Shown here in pieces: positions 13,024 through 25,500 of a DNA stretch of 64,000 bases. The stretch comes from Diploscapter coronatus (taxonomy: Eukaryota; Nematoda; Chromadorea; Rhabditida; Rhabditidae): NCBI GenBank assembly GCA_964036155.1, contig OZ038422.1, forward strand, positions 66,921,201-66,985,200, read 5' to 3'. The position numbers and the translations under genes were made by a program. Within the stretch, counting starts at the first letter, position 1. Each line of letters opens with the position of its first letter. The notes beneath the pieces were generated by a model. It was not told where the DNA came from and did not search any database. It was given only the letters and a program-made list of their open reading frames with translations.

Positions 13024-14375
13024 CTTCTTAAGAGCGAATGTCAGGAAAAACCAAAGTCTTAGCAAAGGGGGTGTTTCCAGGGGTCCTTAGATTTGGCTGA
13101 TTTTCATATATATTGCTCAGTTTTTCACGCTGATTCTCGTGGTGCTATCCATTTTTCATAAAAATTATCGTATGCAGAGTTACGGTAGCTTAAAGTTTTG
13201 AGAAATCTGACCTCGGGAAAAAAATCATAACTTTCTTATTTGTGGACTAAATCGAACGAGGTTTTCAGCATTGAATAGCCCATGAAAAACTCTACAAATA
13301 ATGTAACTATGACCATTTGCTACGATCAACAGCTTTCCGCCAAAAAATTAATTTCCGAAAATGTGACCCTGGCTGACTGCAGTTTTTCAATTTTTTACCC
13401 AAATTAGAGCCCGATATCCAAGCTGAAAATTGGCTTATTTTGTAGAGAATTCAATTCTGTATTTAAATATGTAAAAATTTTCAAAAAAACGAATGGTCCA
13501 AGCAACGAAAAATGCGTCTGAACGTGTAAAACCAGGGTGATTATTGCATAGTGTCAATTTTGATCTCTCATAACTTTCTTATTTTGGGACCAAATCAAAT
13601 GATTATTTTTTTATTGGACAGCATTTAGTCTCTAGATTATCAGACAATAAAATAAGGATTTTTGAATATTGATTTCTGCAGAAATGTGCACTTTTCGTGT
13701 CTTGATTGCGTATTTTTCGACCCGTGCTGACTTTACGCGTCAATGACATTGGAAAAATTTGTACTTCCAGTATGTTGTGTAGATGGACATGGTGAACAAC
13801 TTTCGTTTCAGAACTAACTTCGAATTCACATTCGTATGAGCTCCAGAATTTTTTGAAGTACGATGGCCAAATTCAACATAATGCCTTTATAATACAAATT
13901 TTCAAAAATTCATATCTCCCTGTGTGTGCACACTCTAGAATAAGTTCTGAAACAAAAGTTGATCAACTTGAAAAGCTCTACAAGATTCTATTAGAAATTC
14001 CAACTTTAACTTAAATTACATATGTAAACAATGCGAGTATATAGGGTAACTTCGGGTAATTTTTTCTCGCCAAAAATAATTTCTAAAAATCTCTTTATAT
14101 TTTTAATTTATTCTCCTACTCAAGATCTACAAAATAAAAAAAATAATCATGAAATTTGGTTCGGAAATAAGAAAGTTACGACTCTTTTCCGAAGTCGTAT
14201 CTGTCAAAACTTTGAATTACCGTAATCCTGCATACGATCATTTTTATGAAAAACAAATCACACCATGATGATCAGCGTGAAAAACTGCATATATGGTGTG
14301 AAAATCAGCCCGATTTGAGGGCCTCTGTTTATACCCCTTTGCTAACTGGTTTTTGATGACATTCACTCTTAAAGT
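13024..14375. repeat. Large foldback/inverted-repeat element next to the truncated histone
   Basis: The two ends are diverged inverted copies of each other for more than 200 bp: 13028-13043 (TTAAGAGCGAATGTCA) against 14357-14372, continuing through CTGATTTTCA, CAGTTTTTCACGCTGAT, TTTTTCATAAAAAT.ATCGT and CATAACTTTCTTATTT. The last module occurs at 13226-13241, again in direct orientation at 13569-13584, and inverted at 14165-14180. No protein is encoded. It looks like an old non-autonomous transposon with repeated internal modules. Confidence 0.7.
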
Positions 14376-16193
14376 CTAACTGCTTGGAAACACTAAAATG
14401 GATAATTCCTTAATGAGATCTTATCAGTAAATGCCAGTTTGATTTTTGATTTAATTAATTTTTATTTTAAGAATATTTTTGCCAAATAATAAGCAGCAGA
14501 TGTTAATTATAATGGCTCGACGACAGAAAAATTTCTGATTAATTCTAGAGAAACTGCATAAAAATTGCCAATTAAAATGCAGATATCAGAATTTCTTTAC
14601 AAGTTAATCTTTTCTTTTCTATCTACTATATAAAATTTAAATATCTTAGTTTGAATTAGCATCTTCATTATAAATGTATTGGTTCAATGTCTAATTATTC
14701 TAATACATTATCGGAGTTTGATATTTTAATCTATACGAAATTATTATTAAATTAATAATGTCGTATATATTGCCAATAGCCTTCGTATTTTGAATGCCAT
14801 TAATACTAAATATTCTTCTTTCGATCGCTGATAAAAGCATGAGCGAAAATCACTAAAAACTGAATTTTTGTTGTTTAGAATCAAAATGGCGCCTCATTTC
14901 TGCAAGAACAACGCAAAATTAAAAACAGACAACAACAGCTTCTTTCTTTGTAAATTAGGGCTGTCATCTGATTAACTCAACTATAGAATTGAAGTGTGAA
15001 GCATTGAATACGTTTTCTATCTTTCTTTGAACGATTCCGTTCTCTACACAAAGTCCTGTTGAATATGAAAATATGAAAGACGAATTTATTTAGTGGTAAA
15101 GGTCGAATTGAAAAATCAAAGAAACATTCTTCGAGGAAATTGTCGATGAATTTTCACACATTGCTGACAGAATGGAACATAAAAGCTGTAAATTATGAAG
15201 AGTCACTTATTGATATAGGATCAGTGTGACAATCATTCCACGGAAATGTCAGAAAATAGTCAGATTTCGATGGTCACAGATTACCGATATTATACCATAC
15301 ACGATATTCTTCATAGTTGTAAGGAACTCATAGAGACCTTGATGCATATATCATAGACAATGACAAAACTACTTTGTGCATGGAATTACTGTTTTAAAAT
15401 CCACATGATGGGCAGAAATGTTGACGATGCAATAAGATGGTACATCGCAAGCTTTTTTTCAAAAATCCCGCACTGCCCACATCACACCAAACATCACAAT
15501 GAAAATCAGCTGCACCTCAAACAACCCTGATGATGAGTTATGCACGATTTGAGCACACGACCTATATTCCTAAACTAATTAATTTTTTGAGCTGGCAAAC
15601 AAATCTTAATGCAGGTGCAATTTTTGATCATCTGAAAAGGTCGATTTTCTAGTCTCGCACCTTCTGCAAACTTTGATATACAAATGTAATAGTTTCGCAA
15701 GACACAGGGCGGGGCATAATTGAAGTGCTGAAACTGAAATTACACTAGGTTATGAGCTAGGCGAGTAATATACATACAGAGCTAACTGCCTAAGCAACGT
15801 CTTACACTGCTACTCGATCCATTTCAAGTTTTGCCATTCTTGTTTCGAAAGCGCTACCCTTTCTAAATTGTACTGTATTGAGATCATTTTCTCAAATTGC
15901 CATTCTACAGATTTATTATTATCATTAGAGAAACAATTCACAGAATCGAATGTGGTGCCTTGAACCTACGCCTAATGCAACGAATTATGGCTTTTGTGGG
16001 GGTAAATTAATTTTCCAGTTTACTTATTCTTGCATACTATTCTGCATTGCTTTTTTATGAACCTCAGTAACAATTTACAATTTTAGAATTTTTAACATCA
16101 GATACAGTACTTTACAAATCCATCATTACGTGGAAAACTATCATGCTTAATCTAGATGAACTTTATACACGTTAGTTAAATAGTTTTATATCG
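14376..16193. other. AT-rich region without a recognised gene
   Basis: This 1.8-kb stretch is markedly AT-richer than the gene blocks on either side. I searched for exon-like segments, tRNA-like boxes and a continuation of the truncated histone and found none I can support. Divergent short-exon genes in such sequence are easy to miss, so absence is not proven. Confidence 0.4.
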
Positions 16194-18606
16194 ATGTTAT
16201 CTTCAAAAATAAATTCATCTATAGGGTATCAAATCCTGGCCATTCTTCACATCACCTTGTTCGTGCCGATTTTTATGGCCATATTTATGATGTATCGGTT
16301 ATTTCGAAAATCTAGAAAATTTTCACAATTCGAAAAATTAATAGTCATCTTACTCGTTCTAAATGTACTCTATTTTATCTACTCATTTATATATGTAAGT
16401 TTTATATTATTATTATTATTTTATGATGCAGTATTCAATATATGCATTGAAGCAGGATAATATTTTAGGATTTACTTCTTCTCTATTATGAAATTATACC
16501 CTTGTGCTGCCAAGATAATGACAAATTCAGGGTAACGTAATTTAAAATTTTAGTCACGTGTATCAATCAATATTTATCTACAGTTTAAACAAATCGTTTA
16601 AAATATAATCTACGTTGCTACAAAAAAGTGCCAACATTTTGTGAAATAGTATGGATTGTATTGTTGTAGTTTTCCATACATTATTTCGCCATAATGTCTC
16701 TACTTTTCTGTCGCAACTTTTCCAAATAATTAAAATACCACTTTATTTTAAATTTATTTGACATAGAAAGTTGACTTAAATCTAATATAGTTAAAATTTG
16801 GCATTAATAGCTGACAACTGGAATTGTAGGCATTCTTTTATGAGTTATTTTCTATGCTTCAAAATACATGGTTAATGATGGTCATAAGATTCGTTTCGAC
16901 TGAAGCTACGATATATAGAGCTAGGACATTTTCACTGTTAGAAATTTTTCCACATGTATATGTCAGTTTTGATACAAAATGACTCAATTTAGTCACCGAA
17001 GCGAAAAAATAACTAAGCTATTTGACATTATATTTTGGACATTGGTCGGATTTCATATTATTTTTGGCTGCATCCCCCAACTAATTTATTTTGCAATTAA
17101 GTTGTTGGACATTTATCAAATTGTTGATATACAATTATATGTAATGGTTCTTAACCAATGGACTGTAAGTTAAACGAATATTATCAAAATAAAAATTATT
17201 AATGTCAATTATGTCGATCATTTTTTAGAAGTTTTACTCTGCAATAGCTTCGATCATAGCAAATTATGCTCAGACGATAATTAGCATTGCCGCGTTTATT
17301 TATCTAAAGCGGTGTTTTAATTCGTATGGAAATATGAGCCAAAGTGCAAGAAACTCTGAACGACACTTAAATCGATGGCTAATGGCGAGTGTAAGTTAGC
17401 CCGGTCAATGTTGCACCATATTATGTTTAAAATTAATATGTATAGCGTTTAGATTATATGCGAAATGGTAACAAATGATTTAAATATTATTCAACTATAT
17501 TATCTTTTTTGCGTGGATTCAAATGATCTAGGTAGGATGTTCTCTTAATATTCTAACTTCGATATCTTAAACATCCGTGCAAAATTAATCATGTTTTCGT
17601 TGTAACCATTTTTCCAAAATGTAATGAGTCTATTAAGAGGACGAATCTGTGCAAATAATTGATTTCTCAAACTTGGTTAATACATCAAATCACACATTCG
17701 TTTATATTTATAACCAATCTTTGGTTTAAAATGCCGAGATTCGATATATTTTAAAACGTTCTTACCCAAAAGAATGATGGTATCAAAAGAGTTTTTGTTT
17801 GAAACAATGAAAATTGTTCACGATTTAACGAAAAATAGCATAAATTAACTAGTTTCATAACTTCAAAGTTAGAAGTTTGAGAGAACTTACTAGAATATTT
17901 TAGATAGATGTTTCCCCGATGATGGATCTTTGTTAAACAATGTGATACAGTATATAATCGTAAGCACTATTAATAATAAATCCTCATATTAACTAACAAA
18001 AGAAATGGAAAAAGTCTGTTTTACCAACATATATCCTGAAAATATGCACTGAGAAATCCTAAAGGAACGTTCGAAATAGTGAATCCTTCGACCTTACCAT
18101 TATTTACATAAACAATAATAATTTATTTTGCGTCAGATAGGAGGCATATGAATGTTGCTTTGAATTTTTGAGAATAGAACTCGACTAATCGTGCTTTAAA
18201 GAACCAAAATACCCCTTTCGCGTTGTGCTTAGAAAGAGCAAGTGTAAAATTAGGAATTGTTTTCTGAATAGACCTTGAGCAGTATACTTTTTTAACATAA
18301 GAAATGGGTTCACACTAGAATAAGTTAAATTTCCTACCAAGAAAGCATAAAAACTTTCAGACCATTATTAACGTTATTTGCCAATATGGACCATGCTTCC
18401 AAATGATTCCCCTGTTTTTCTTAGTGAGAGGATTGGTCAAGGTAGTTTATGTACGTATGCATGTAAAAGAAAAGGGACAATTTTAGAAGAGCAACACTAC
18501 TACATCATCGACTAAGAAAGAAGCAGTCAAAACTATTAAAGTCACACCTCATCGTTCGAAGCAACTGCATTCGAGTGATACTCAACTGCACTCGAGTGGT
18601 ATTTGA
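16194..18606 (+). CDS. Seven-transmembrane receptor, nematode chemoreceptor-like (Sra/Srab/Srb superfamily style)
   Basis: I assembled nine exons: 16194-16394, 16469-16531, 16830-16936, 16993-17164, 17229-17390, 17453-17531, 17904-17959, 18361-18441, 18487-18606. The sum is 1041 nt (346 aa plus stop) and every phase agrees. Seven hydrophobic segments follow in order: AILHITLFVPIFMAIFM, VILLVLNVLYFIYSF, FSMLQNTWLMMVIRFV, DIIFWTLVGFHIIFG, SIIANYAQTIISIAAFI, ASIICEMVTNDLNIIQLYYL, TIINVICQYGPCFQMIPLFF. After TM3 comes STEATIYRARTF, the place of the 'ER..AT' box in nematode serpentine receptors. The cytoplasmic tail (~45 residues) is Ser/Thr/Lys-rich. A likely role is ligand sensing through a G protein. 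The family name is an inference; the alternating splice sites and open phases are direct observations. The first Met is the least certain part. Confidence 0.65.
16612..16720. repeat. Small foldback element in receptor intron 2
   Basis: The sequences GTTGCTACAAAAAAGTGCC..CATTTTGTGAAATA.GTATGGA (16614-16655) and its inverted copy (16672-16718) form a near-complete hairpin with about a 16-nt loop. It is MITE-like and non-coding. Confidence 0.65.
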
Positions 18607-21130
18607 TCATCATGAGCCAAAAGACTGACCTGAAATTATGGTGAAATGTGAAAAGACGTTCTATATGTATAGGCAAAGTTTATACAGATCACGACTGCTT
18701 AGCTTCTTTTATTTGAGTTTATTGATTAATTTTACTTTATCGATTCAAATGCATTCCGAAAATTTGTCTAATTTGTCGAATGTTCAATAAAAACATTGCT
18801 TATTCATTCTGTTCGAAGATAGCTGATATCAGAGTGTAGCATCTCATGTTGTAAGATAAAATTCATACATTACTGGTGTCAGAATACAGTCTACGCATAC
18901 CAATTATCCTATTAAAATCACCCTGTGATATCTGAAGATTCAGATTAATTGTAATTGAAAAAATACTACCACTTGCAAAGTGTTAATTGGAGTGAAGAAA
19001 CTCCGCCGGAAAACATGCTAGTTTTAATAGACTAATCTGCCTATTCTGATCATTAGTCGATTTCGATCATGCTTTATACCTAATTCAGATTTTGGATCCA
19101 GAAAAGATCTGCAAATAATAATGTAGGGCTTCATTTATTTATTTATTTATTATTATTTTTTTTTTTAAAATTAACGTATATTTATCTGCACAAGTTAAGC
19201 CGAAAAACTGTCGCTCTTTTGTTAACCCTCACAATCAGAATTCCTGGATCACACTCAGATCCGATGATAATTGCAGCCAATTTGAATTTTTCATCAGTTT
19301 AAAATCGATGTTCGAAAAAATTATCTCTTAATTTCTGATAAACTGGATATCCATAGTAATCAAATAAAAAGAAATATCGAATTATCACTGATAATCAGTG
19401 AAATATGATTTTTCGTTTAAAGTGACATTTGGCCGCGTTTCGAAAAAAATAATTTCTCAACAACGATTCGCTTTTATAGCAAGTGTCATATATCATAATC
19501 ACCCCCGAGAGTAGCCCTAAAATAGTCTGCAAAAAATCCATTACCATTTACGTTTTACGAGCGTACTGATCGAAAATGTCGGAAAATTGCGAAACTTGCC
19601 TGCGAATAGCGAAAGTGTTGGAAAGAACACACGCACTAATCGTACTAACAAGAATAACTGCCTTATCAGTTGAATACATAGTCGAATAGCCGAATTTATA
19701 CATACGACTATAATATAATGATAAGACTCTTCCCTCTAAAGAGAAAGGAACCTTTAGTTCGATATCCCATCTCTGCTTTTTATTTATTATGCTCAAATAG
19801 CAGAAAATTTTGGATTGGGTATTAGTTGTAAATTGGAACGACTTTCACGTTTGGAGTATTTATCAGTCGTCGACAATAAAATAAAGTTTGTTGACGTGAT
19901 TATCATTAATTTCATCTAAAATTATTCGTTCAATAAAATGTGAAATAATAATTTAATTTCAATGAACGTGATACAGACAATTCTCGAATGCATTCAAAAG
20001 TACCGAGGGAAAATTGTATCTGAAATAAATATTTTCTTAATATTTATTAAAATGAAAATTCCTACTCTCTCATCCTTTTGGATATGTTTCATTTGAATGT
20101 GAGATGACATTATGAATTTAATAAATTGTTATCCAGTCAATTCAAATATTCGTTCGCTTGGTTCATTTCAATCGTATAAATTGCGAGAATCATACATTTT
20201 TGAAAAAAGAAATAATTCTCTCATTATTATTGGCTCGTTCAGACTTAGTTCCAATACAACTTGCAACTCGGTCGAAATATCATTTTAGGGTAAAAATATG
20301 GGGTGTACCTATCCCAGAGCTCAGAAAAGGATTTTAGAGGTATTCCTCTCCTGTTTGTCTGATTTCTTCACCATAGTGGTATTTCAGTGTGTAGATGACG
20401 GATCTGAAAAGAGAATTTTCCGATCTATTACTCGAGTTTCTAGTTCATTTTATGACTAAGACCTAAATCGGGTACATGTATAACAATTATAAAGTTAAAA
20501 ACGGCAACGGAGCATTAATTAGCGAAATAATTAGGTATAATTTGCTTTTCACCTGTAAAGGGCTGACTTTTGCAAAGGCTCGAGATCATCAAATAAAATG
20601 AATAAATCTCCGTTAAATAATGCGTGGAATTCAAACAGATGAGAAGCTAAGAAATAGCTGCTTGTTGCAATAACCCCTTTCGTTAATGTTGAATAATAAT
20701 TGATAAAATTATCGAACTTCATCGGTCTCCCAATTTAAGAAGGTCTCTTCAGTCAATAATAGGCTTATTTTGTTTCAGTGTCACGAATAATAATGGTGCA
20801 GATCGGTTAGAAAAATTAACCGAAACATAAATTCCAAAATTGACTTGCTTAATTCCCAATAACATCATGGCCTTTGATGAGATTGACCATGAATGAAAGA
20901 GGCTTGCATTTTCGTTGAATTTCGAAAACTCTAATGTCGAATATTGGTTGATTGAACTAACTAATGCTATGAAATGATCTGATCTTTGAAGATCGAACCC
21001 ATTTTGAAGATTTCGTAATCAACCATGAGCTTACGATCAATAACGTTTGGCACAATGCCAATCAATAAATGTACATGATAAAGTATTACGCTTGCGTCTG
21101 ACCACTATCTGATGGATCAATTTGACCCCA
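18607..21130. other. AT-rich region without a recognised gene
   Basis: This is low-GC sequence between the receptor gene and the H3.3 promoter. A minus-strand open frame at 19796-19548 contains one hydrophobic stretch, but I could not link it to other exons. A TTTA/T-rich run lies at 19132-19166. Nothing else is supported. Confidence 0.4.
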
Positions 21131-21142
21131 CGCTTGTTTAGA

Positions 21143-21169
21143 CTCCGCCCACTTTCTACGAGTATAAAA
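21143..21169 (+). promoter_or_regulatory. H3.3 core promoter: CTCCGCCCACTT element plus TATA box
   Basis: CTCCGCCCACTT at 21143-21154 is identical over 12 bases to the element at 12824-12835 in the H2B promoter. It is followed by TATAAAA at 21163-21169. The ATG is 78 bp after the TATA box, with no trans-splice-like acceptor between. Confidence 0.75.
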
Positions 21170-21246
21170 GGACGCTGATTCCCGCGCACTTTCTAGTCTC
21201 CTATTCTCTATTTCAACCTTCTCTCATTTGATCTACTCTCCTTGAA

Positions 21247-21796
<550 letters not shown>

Positions 21797-21831
21797 GCAG
21801 TTCGTGATTGAGTGACCCGAATCACCCCAAA

Positions 21832-21847
21832 GGCCCTCTTCAGAGCC
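21832..21847 (+). promoter_or_regulatory. Histone mRNA 3' stem-loop, near-canonical
   Basis: GGCCCTCTTCAGAGCC has the six-base stem, four-base loop and AAA 5' flank of the animal histone stem-loop (consensus GGCTCTTTTCAGAGCC). One stem pair is C-A instead of T-A. It lies 36 nt after the H3.3 stop codon, the usual distance. Confidence 0.65.
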
Positions 21848-22561
21848 AAGACGACATTGATCTCATCCATTTTAACCTCATTATCATCGTTTATTATTTG
21901 TCAAATACCTTACGACTTTTCTAGAAATAAATTGGTTCCTTTCATATCAGGCGTTTATCAGTTAACAATGAATTCATTGACGATTTTGTAATACCTTTGC
22001 AGATGAATGCTAATACTAACTCATCTAAAATATTCTTACGCGTGGGTTTTAATGGTAAAGTGGGCGTGGTCTGTTTCCTAGTTCGCGTCCATATGCATTC
22101 GAATAAGCCGTGTTATGCTTGTAGTAAACTCCATGGTTTGAGATTGATAATGAACAGCATTCTCCGTGCTCAACCATTCATGTTTGGACATCCAAAGCTT
22201 TTATAAATCTAATCTTTGAAAATAATGATAAGATCTGTGAGTTTAAATAAACTCCGATGTGTTCATGGAATTTCGACCTTGAGCAAATTTTATTGGTCAT
22301 ATTCTAACACGCAGATCTAATTGCAAAATTAGTTCAAAGTTACAATAAAAAATCATTAGTTAGTTGCTATAATTTTTAAAACGAAATTCAGCTGAAAAAA
22401 AACAAAGCGATTCATTTACATGCATTCGTCTCACGCAGCAATCATTTTTATTCGTTGTATTCGCGCTCCAATTTCACTCGTTTCATTCACTTTTGAATCA
22501 TTTTTCGTCAAATTCGTTATTTCTTTCATTTATTTATTTTTTCTTATTTTAGACAGTGGAA
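21848..22561. other. Intergenic region between H3.3 and RPC4
   Basis: It contains the H3.3 polyadenylation signal at 21926-21931. An inverted copy of the histone promoter motif (AAGTGGGCGTGG, 22058-22069) occurs with no histone gene next to it. The RPC4 outron ends in an acceptor at 22552. Confidence 0.55.
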
Positions 22562-25500
22562 ATGTCGCAGCGAGGCCGTCCTTCTACGTCCTCTTCAGGC
22601 TCGTCCAAGAAGATGGCTCTGCCCAATTTAGCCATGGCCGGCAAGAGGGAGGAAGTCCAGTCGGATAAGTAGGGAATCACACGAATATTTGAATAATTAG
22701 ACTATTTTGGATCAAGTCCATTTTTATTGATAATGAGAAAGCGTAGGAATAATTTGAATTTACAGCAATCTAATTCTAAATCTATCTAGCTTTTTGCTAT
22801 TTTTCCTAAAAAGAAAAATTACTTTTGCTCCAAATGCAAAAAATCTAAAATAATGAAGAAATGTACATTTTTAGACCCGACAAGACTCCATCAGGCGGTC
22901 GAGGCAGAGGCCGAGGCCGCGGTGCTGGCAGAGGGCAGGGAACACCTCGCGGAGCGCGAGGAGCGGGAAGGGGAGGCAGGCAGGAGTTCATCCAGACAAC
23001 TGGCGTGTTCTCCGAGGGAATCGGACAGGATCTCATCAAACGACCCAGGGAGAAAAACGACGATGTCTGTGAGTTGAATTTCACCTCGAAATCGAAATGC
23101 TTGGAAGTTTATTTTTCTTTCCTACAAAATTCCTACTTCTATTAGCTTTTGTTAAGCCAGCTTTAAAGAAAAAGTTCCAAATAATAGTGTGTTTGAAAAG
23201 TTTAATTTATATCAACTTAAAGTTGAAGCGCAGATTCTTGTGAAAATTCCATTCGAACAAACTTTTGACGATACTGAAATTCGCCCAATGTTGTGGATAC
23301 TATTTTATTTTTCAGCAATCGGTCCGAATTCTCGGAACCGTCAAATCAAGAAGGAGGTGGACGAGAATGGGGGAATGCAAGTGGACAAGGGGTCCAATCA
23401 GATACAGAGCGAGGCGCGCAGCTATGACGCTCTGTGGGAGAGTGACGAAGAGGCCGATACTGCGGCTCTCGAACGGCTCCTACCTAAGACGGTAGGAATA
23501 TTAGATCATCATTTTATTATTTCTCCGTAAGCTTTCTTCTCAAGAATGGAACAAGAAAAGGAGATATTGGTTGGAATATTTTTTCATTTGTAGAAGTCGG
23601 TTGCACTTCATTTTATCATATAATTTCAGTTCATATCGGACTATAAGAAGGGGGAAACTCTGCCTGTCGTTCTGCCTGCTTCCGATGAAAAACAGTTCAT
23701 CAATGTAAGTTATTTTCTAGAATTTTGCTCTAAGTATTTGTCGGCTGTTTTTTTCTTATTTATTCTTCTACATTTCCTAGCTTCTTTATCTCTAGAAGAT
23801 AATGATATGGGTATGTTAGCTGTCGACAAATGCATGAAGTTCGAAAATTTCATCAGATTGTGCAACAGTTTTCCCTTGATATCTAAACTTCAGAAAACAA
23901 TGAAATTTTATTCATGCTTGATATTACGAAACAAAAGTGAGAATCGAGAGATTTATGACTTTCAGCTGATGCACAGCAAAGCCAAACAGGAGATTTTGGA
24001 TGAAATGGAAGAAGAGAAGATGGAGATTGAACAGAAAGAGAAAGAGGAGAGAGAATTGAGGAAGAAACAGAAGAGAATGCAGAAATTGGCAGGGAGGGAT
24101 CTGACGCATTCTTACAGTATGCAAGCTGCTGAAGTCTTCAAACGGATCACTCAGGGTAAGATGTTTGAGAATGTTTGAACGGAATCTCATAGCGAATAAA
24201 TAAATCGAGATACAAAACATGTTCAATAATTCTACAAAATTATTTCATTTGGGAGCTAGGTTGATTTTAGACCCAGATGAGAGCAAGGACGATCTGTTCG
24301 TGCTTCAGCTACCCTCAGCCATCGCCTCGCTTGTCTCCTTGTCCGACAAATCGACAGACGACGAATTGCCTTGTGGATCTTCTGCTGCAGATTTAGTAAG
24401 TTATTTGACAATCTGATATTTTAATCGAACTATAAAGGCTATGAAAAATGTTCTACGAACTTATAGTTTTTTCCCTTTCTTTGATCAAGTATCCAATTGA
24501 GATTCTGAATCTTAAGACTCCATTTCGTTTACGTTTACATCAATTAGTCTATTTCTAGAATTTTTTTTATGTATATAAAACTCTTTATTCACAGAATAAA
24601 GTCTAACTGAATTTTACAGGCAAACCCTTCCATGGATAATGAGAAAACTGATGTGGAAAAGTTGCCCTTCGGACAATCGATTGGCAAGCTGCAGGTGTAT
24701 AAAAATGGACGGGTCGTTCTCAAGGTTGGTTTTTTTTCTGTTTTTGTTTAAGTTTATTCTATTGCTTTGAATAAAATGTATCTCTTAGATTTTTCAATTT
24801 ATGACAGGTCTAATCGGTATCTAGGAAAGTTCACGGTTATTTCTACCCTCATCTTTCTTCTTCTTCTTCTTCTTCTTCTACTTTCTTACCACTTGAATTT
24901 TCAAGACCTCCATTGCTAATTTGATTTGTTTCAGATCAACGGATATTCTCTGGATGTGACGAAAACAGTTCCCACCAATCAAAAAGAGGTGTTCATTCTT
25001 GTCTTATTATAGTGACGGCCGAAAGTTTGGAACAGCTATGATTTCGAATACAGCCTGATAGGCTCAATTATCGTGGACCTATTGATGAAATTTTACACAA
25101 ATGTTTTCCCACTTAATTGAATTTCTGTCAAATTTCGTTCAAATTATTTCACGCTGATTGGATCTACCAAATTGAAATCGTAACCATAATTGTTCCAAAC
25201 TTTCAGCCGCCACTGCATATCTCATCTTTACTCTTCTAATTCAGAGCATAATCCTCCTGGAAACAACTCCCGACAATCCCTCTTCTGCCTCTGTGCAACA
25301 GTCTGCATTCGGCCAGTCAGGCAAGGGCAGGAATGCCATCTACTGCATGGGCGATGTCAGACATCATCTCAATGTCTCCTTCGACCTGCACACACTCGAT
25401 CAGAAAACACAGGTAAGGGCTTATTATTTGTCTTCTCCAAAATGCCGAGATATTGCCGAAAGTAGCTTCCATGGTATGACCTTTTTATCCTGGCTTTATT

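Noticed and set aside
19548..19796. Minus-strand 82-codon open frame with a hydrophobic stretch
   Set aside because: No acceptor/donor pair or neighbouring exon extends it in frame, and its first half is ordinary AT-rich translation.
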